Assembly (NCBI GenBank): GCA_002478145.1 | Contig: DLMI01000186.1 | Coordinates: 1-5,348 of the forward strand | Source: Acidobacteria bacterium UBA7540 | GTDB taxonomy: Bacteria; Acidobacteriota; Terriglobia; UBA7540 | Direction: 5' to 3' | DNA length: 5,348 bases | Part shown: piece after piece, positions 4,780-5,348 of the stretch | Layout of the letters: every line of letters begins with the position of its first letter | How positions within the stretch are numbered: position 1 is the first letter of the stretch | Translations under genes and position numbers: made by a program | The notes under the pieces: model-generated | What the model was told of the DNA's origin: nothing | Databases searched by the model: none | Seen by the model: only the letters and a program-made list of their open reading frames with translations

Positions 4780-5348
4780 ATGAGAAGCGAGCAAGAGGTG
4801 GCTATCCGTAGAAAGGCAGATTGGTTTGCGGTATACTCCCATGCCTCCGGCTTTTCTATCCCTCTGCGGGGGTTGAAAATGAGGCTATTCAACGTCTTTT
4901 CGTTCTACAAACTGGGAGCCTGTCTTGGTGCTCTGAGAGTAATAGGATCATTGGAAGGACCGGAAGCGCTCGAAGTGTTGATATCGGCAATGATGCAACT
5001 CGATAAACTTCGTCAAGAAGGAATCGTATCTCTGGAAGCTGTTCACCTCAAAGCCGATGGAATCAACACGCTCATCGTTGATGCGATGGAGCAAGTAAGC
5101 GGAGATGCCTTACGCGTCTCAGGGGAGCAAAGCGAGACGCTGAGCAAACGACTAAGCGAGTTCGAAACTATCCTGGAAGCCCAGATGCCTTTCGAACACA
5201 CCTATACGATTGAACAGCTTCGTGGATTCATGATGCCCATTCTCGTAGACGGCGCAGACCAAAACTTTTCCGAGAAAACCATTAAGGCTATAGGCGAGGA
5301 AGTAAAAAGAGACATCCGCGAAGCGGGTGCTGATTCCGATGAAGGTGG
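4780..5348 (+). CDS. Unrecognised protein, N-terminal part (runs off the window)
   Basis: An open frame of 189 complete codons runs from ATG 4780 to the edge with no stop. GAGGGGG (4766-4772) sits 7 nt upstream as a plausible ribosome binding site. A second in-frame ATG at 4879 has a very similar leader (GCGGGGG at 4866-4872), and a possible TATACT -10 box lies at 4832-4837, so the true protein may begin there (MRLFNVFSFYKLGACLGALR). There is no signal peptide. Residues about 41-55 are moderately hydrophobic and the rest is amphipathic and mostly helical, with a likely coiled-coil stretch at about 95-135 (SGEQSETLSKRLSEFETILE). It is visibly less GC-rich than the genes to the left. The segment FETILEAQMP...DQNFSEKTIKAIGEEVKRDI faintly recalls uncharacterised bacterial proteins whose next block is usually AGxCxAFxxPTA; here AGADSDEG follows instead. 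I do not assign a function. Confidence 0.7.
   Translation, partial: MRSEQEVAIRRKADWFAVYSHASGFSIPLRGLKMRLFNVFSFYKLGACLGALRVIGSLEGPEALEVLISAMMQLDKLRQEGIVSLEAVHLKADGINTLIVDAMEQVSGDALRVSGEQSETLSKRLSEFETILEAQMPFEHTYTIEQLRGFMMPILVDGADQNFSEKTIKAIGEEVKRDIREAGADSDEG

Overview
The window is GC-rich chromosomal DNA from a free-living bacterium. The gene set (a CofD-like YvcK/GlmR protein carrying the TVTDEGGSSG variant, a TPR protein with an end-of-group tail, a GntR/YtrA-type regulator paired with a DUF1648 membrane protein, and an exported calpain-like protease) and the base composition fit a soil-type lineage such as Acidobacteriota, or perhaps Verrucomicrobiota. That placement is inference; no rRNA or lineage marker is present.

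Layout. (1) Positions 1-515, minus strand: the N-terminal part of an exported calpain-family (peptidase C2-like) cysteine protease that runs off the left edge. (2) 516-849: a divergent intergenic region with a candidate promoter for each side and a small tandem repeat. (3) 850-2544, plus strand: a TPR protein, then 45 nt later a YvcK/GlmR-type UDP-sugar-binding regulator of cell-wall precursor supply; probably one operon. (4) 2545-2827: a convergent gap holding mutually exclusive small hairpins and a GC-rich interrupted palindrome that may end the next operon. (5) 4391-2828, minus strand: a two-gene, translationally coupled operon encoding a YtrA-type GntR repressor and a polytopic DUF1648/DUF5808-like membrane protein. 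Its promoter, a near-perfect 32-bp palindromic operator and the regulator's start codon overlap one another, which strongly suggests autorepression. (6) 4392-4779: an intergenic region of about 390 nt with that promoter, one hairpin, and an 89-bp inverted-repeat element bounded by 8-bp direct repeats. The element folds as a three-way junction whose two inner loops are exactly complementary; it looks like a MITE or REP-type non-autonomous element. (7) 4780 to the right edge, plus strand: the start of an unrecognised, less GC-rich protein gene, cut by the window end.

How the parts may work together. The TPR-YvcK pair points to envelope homeostasis. The GntR-DUF1648 operon resembles in architecture (not in regulator family) the SdpR-SdpI autorepressor/membrane-immunity arrangement, so it may sense or resist an envelope-active compound. 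The most notable items are the compact 4559-4647 element, the overlap of operator, promoter and start codon at 4389-4438, and the two partial genes at the window edges.
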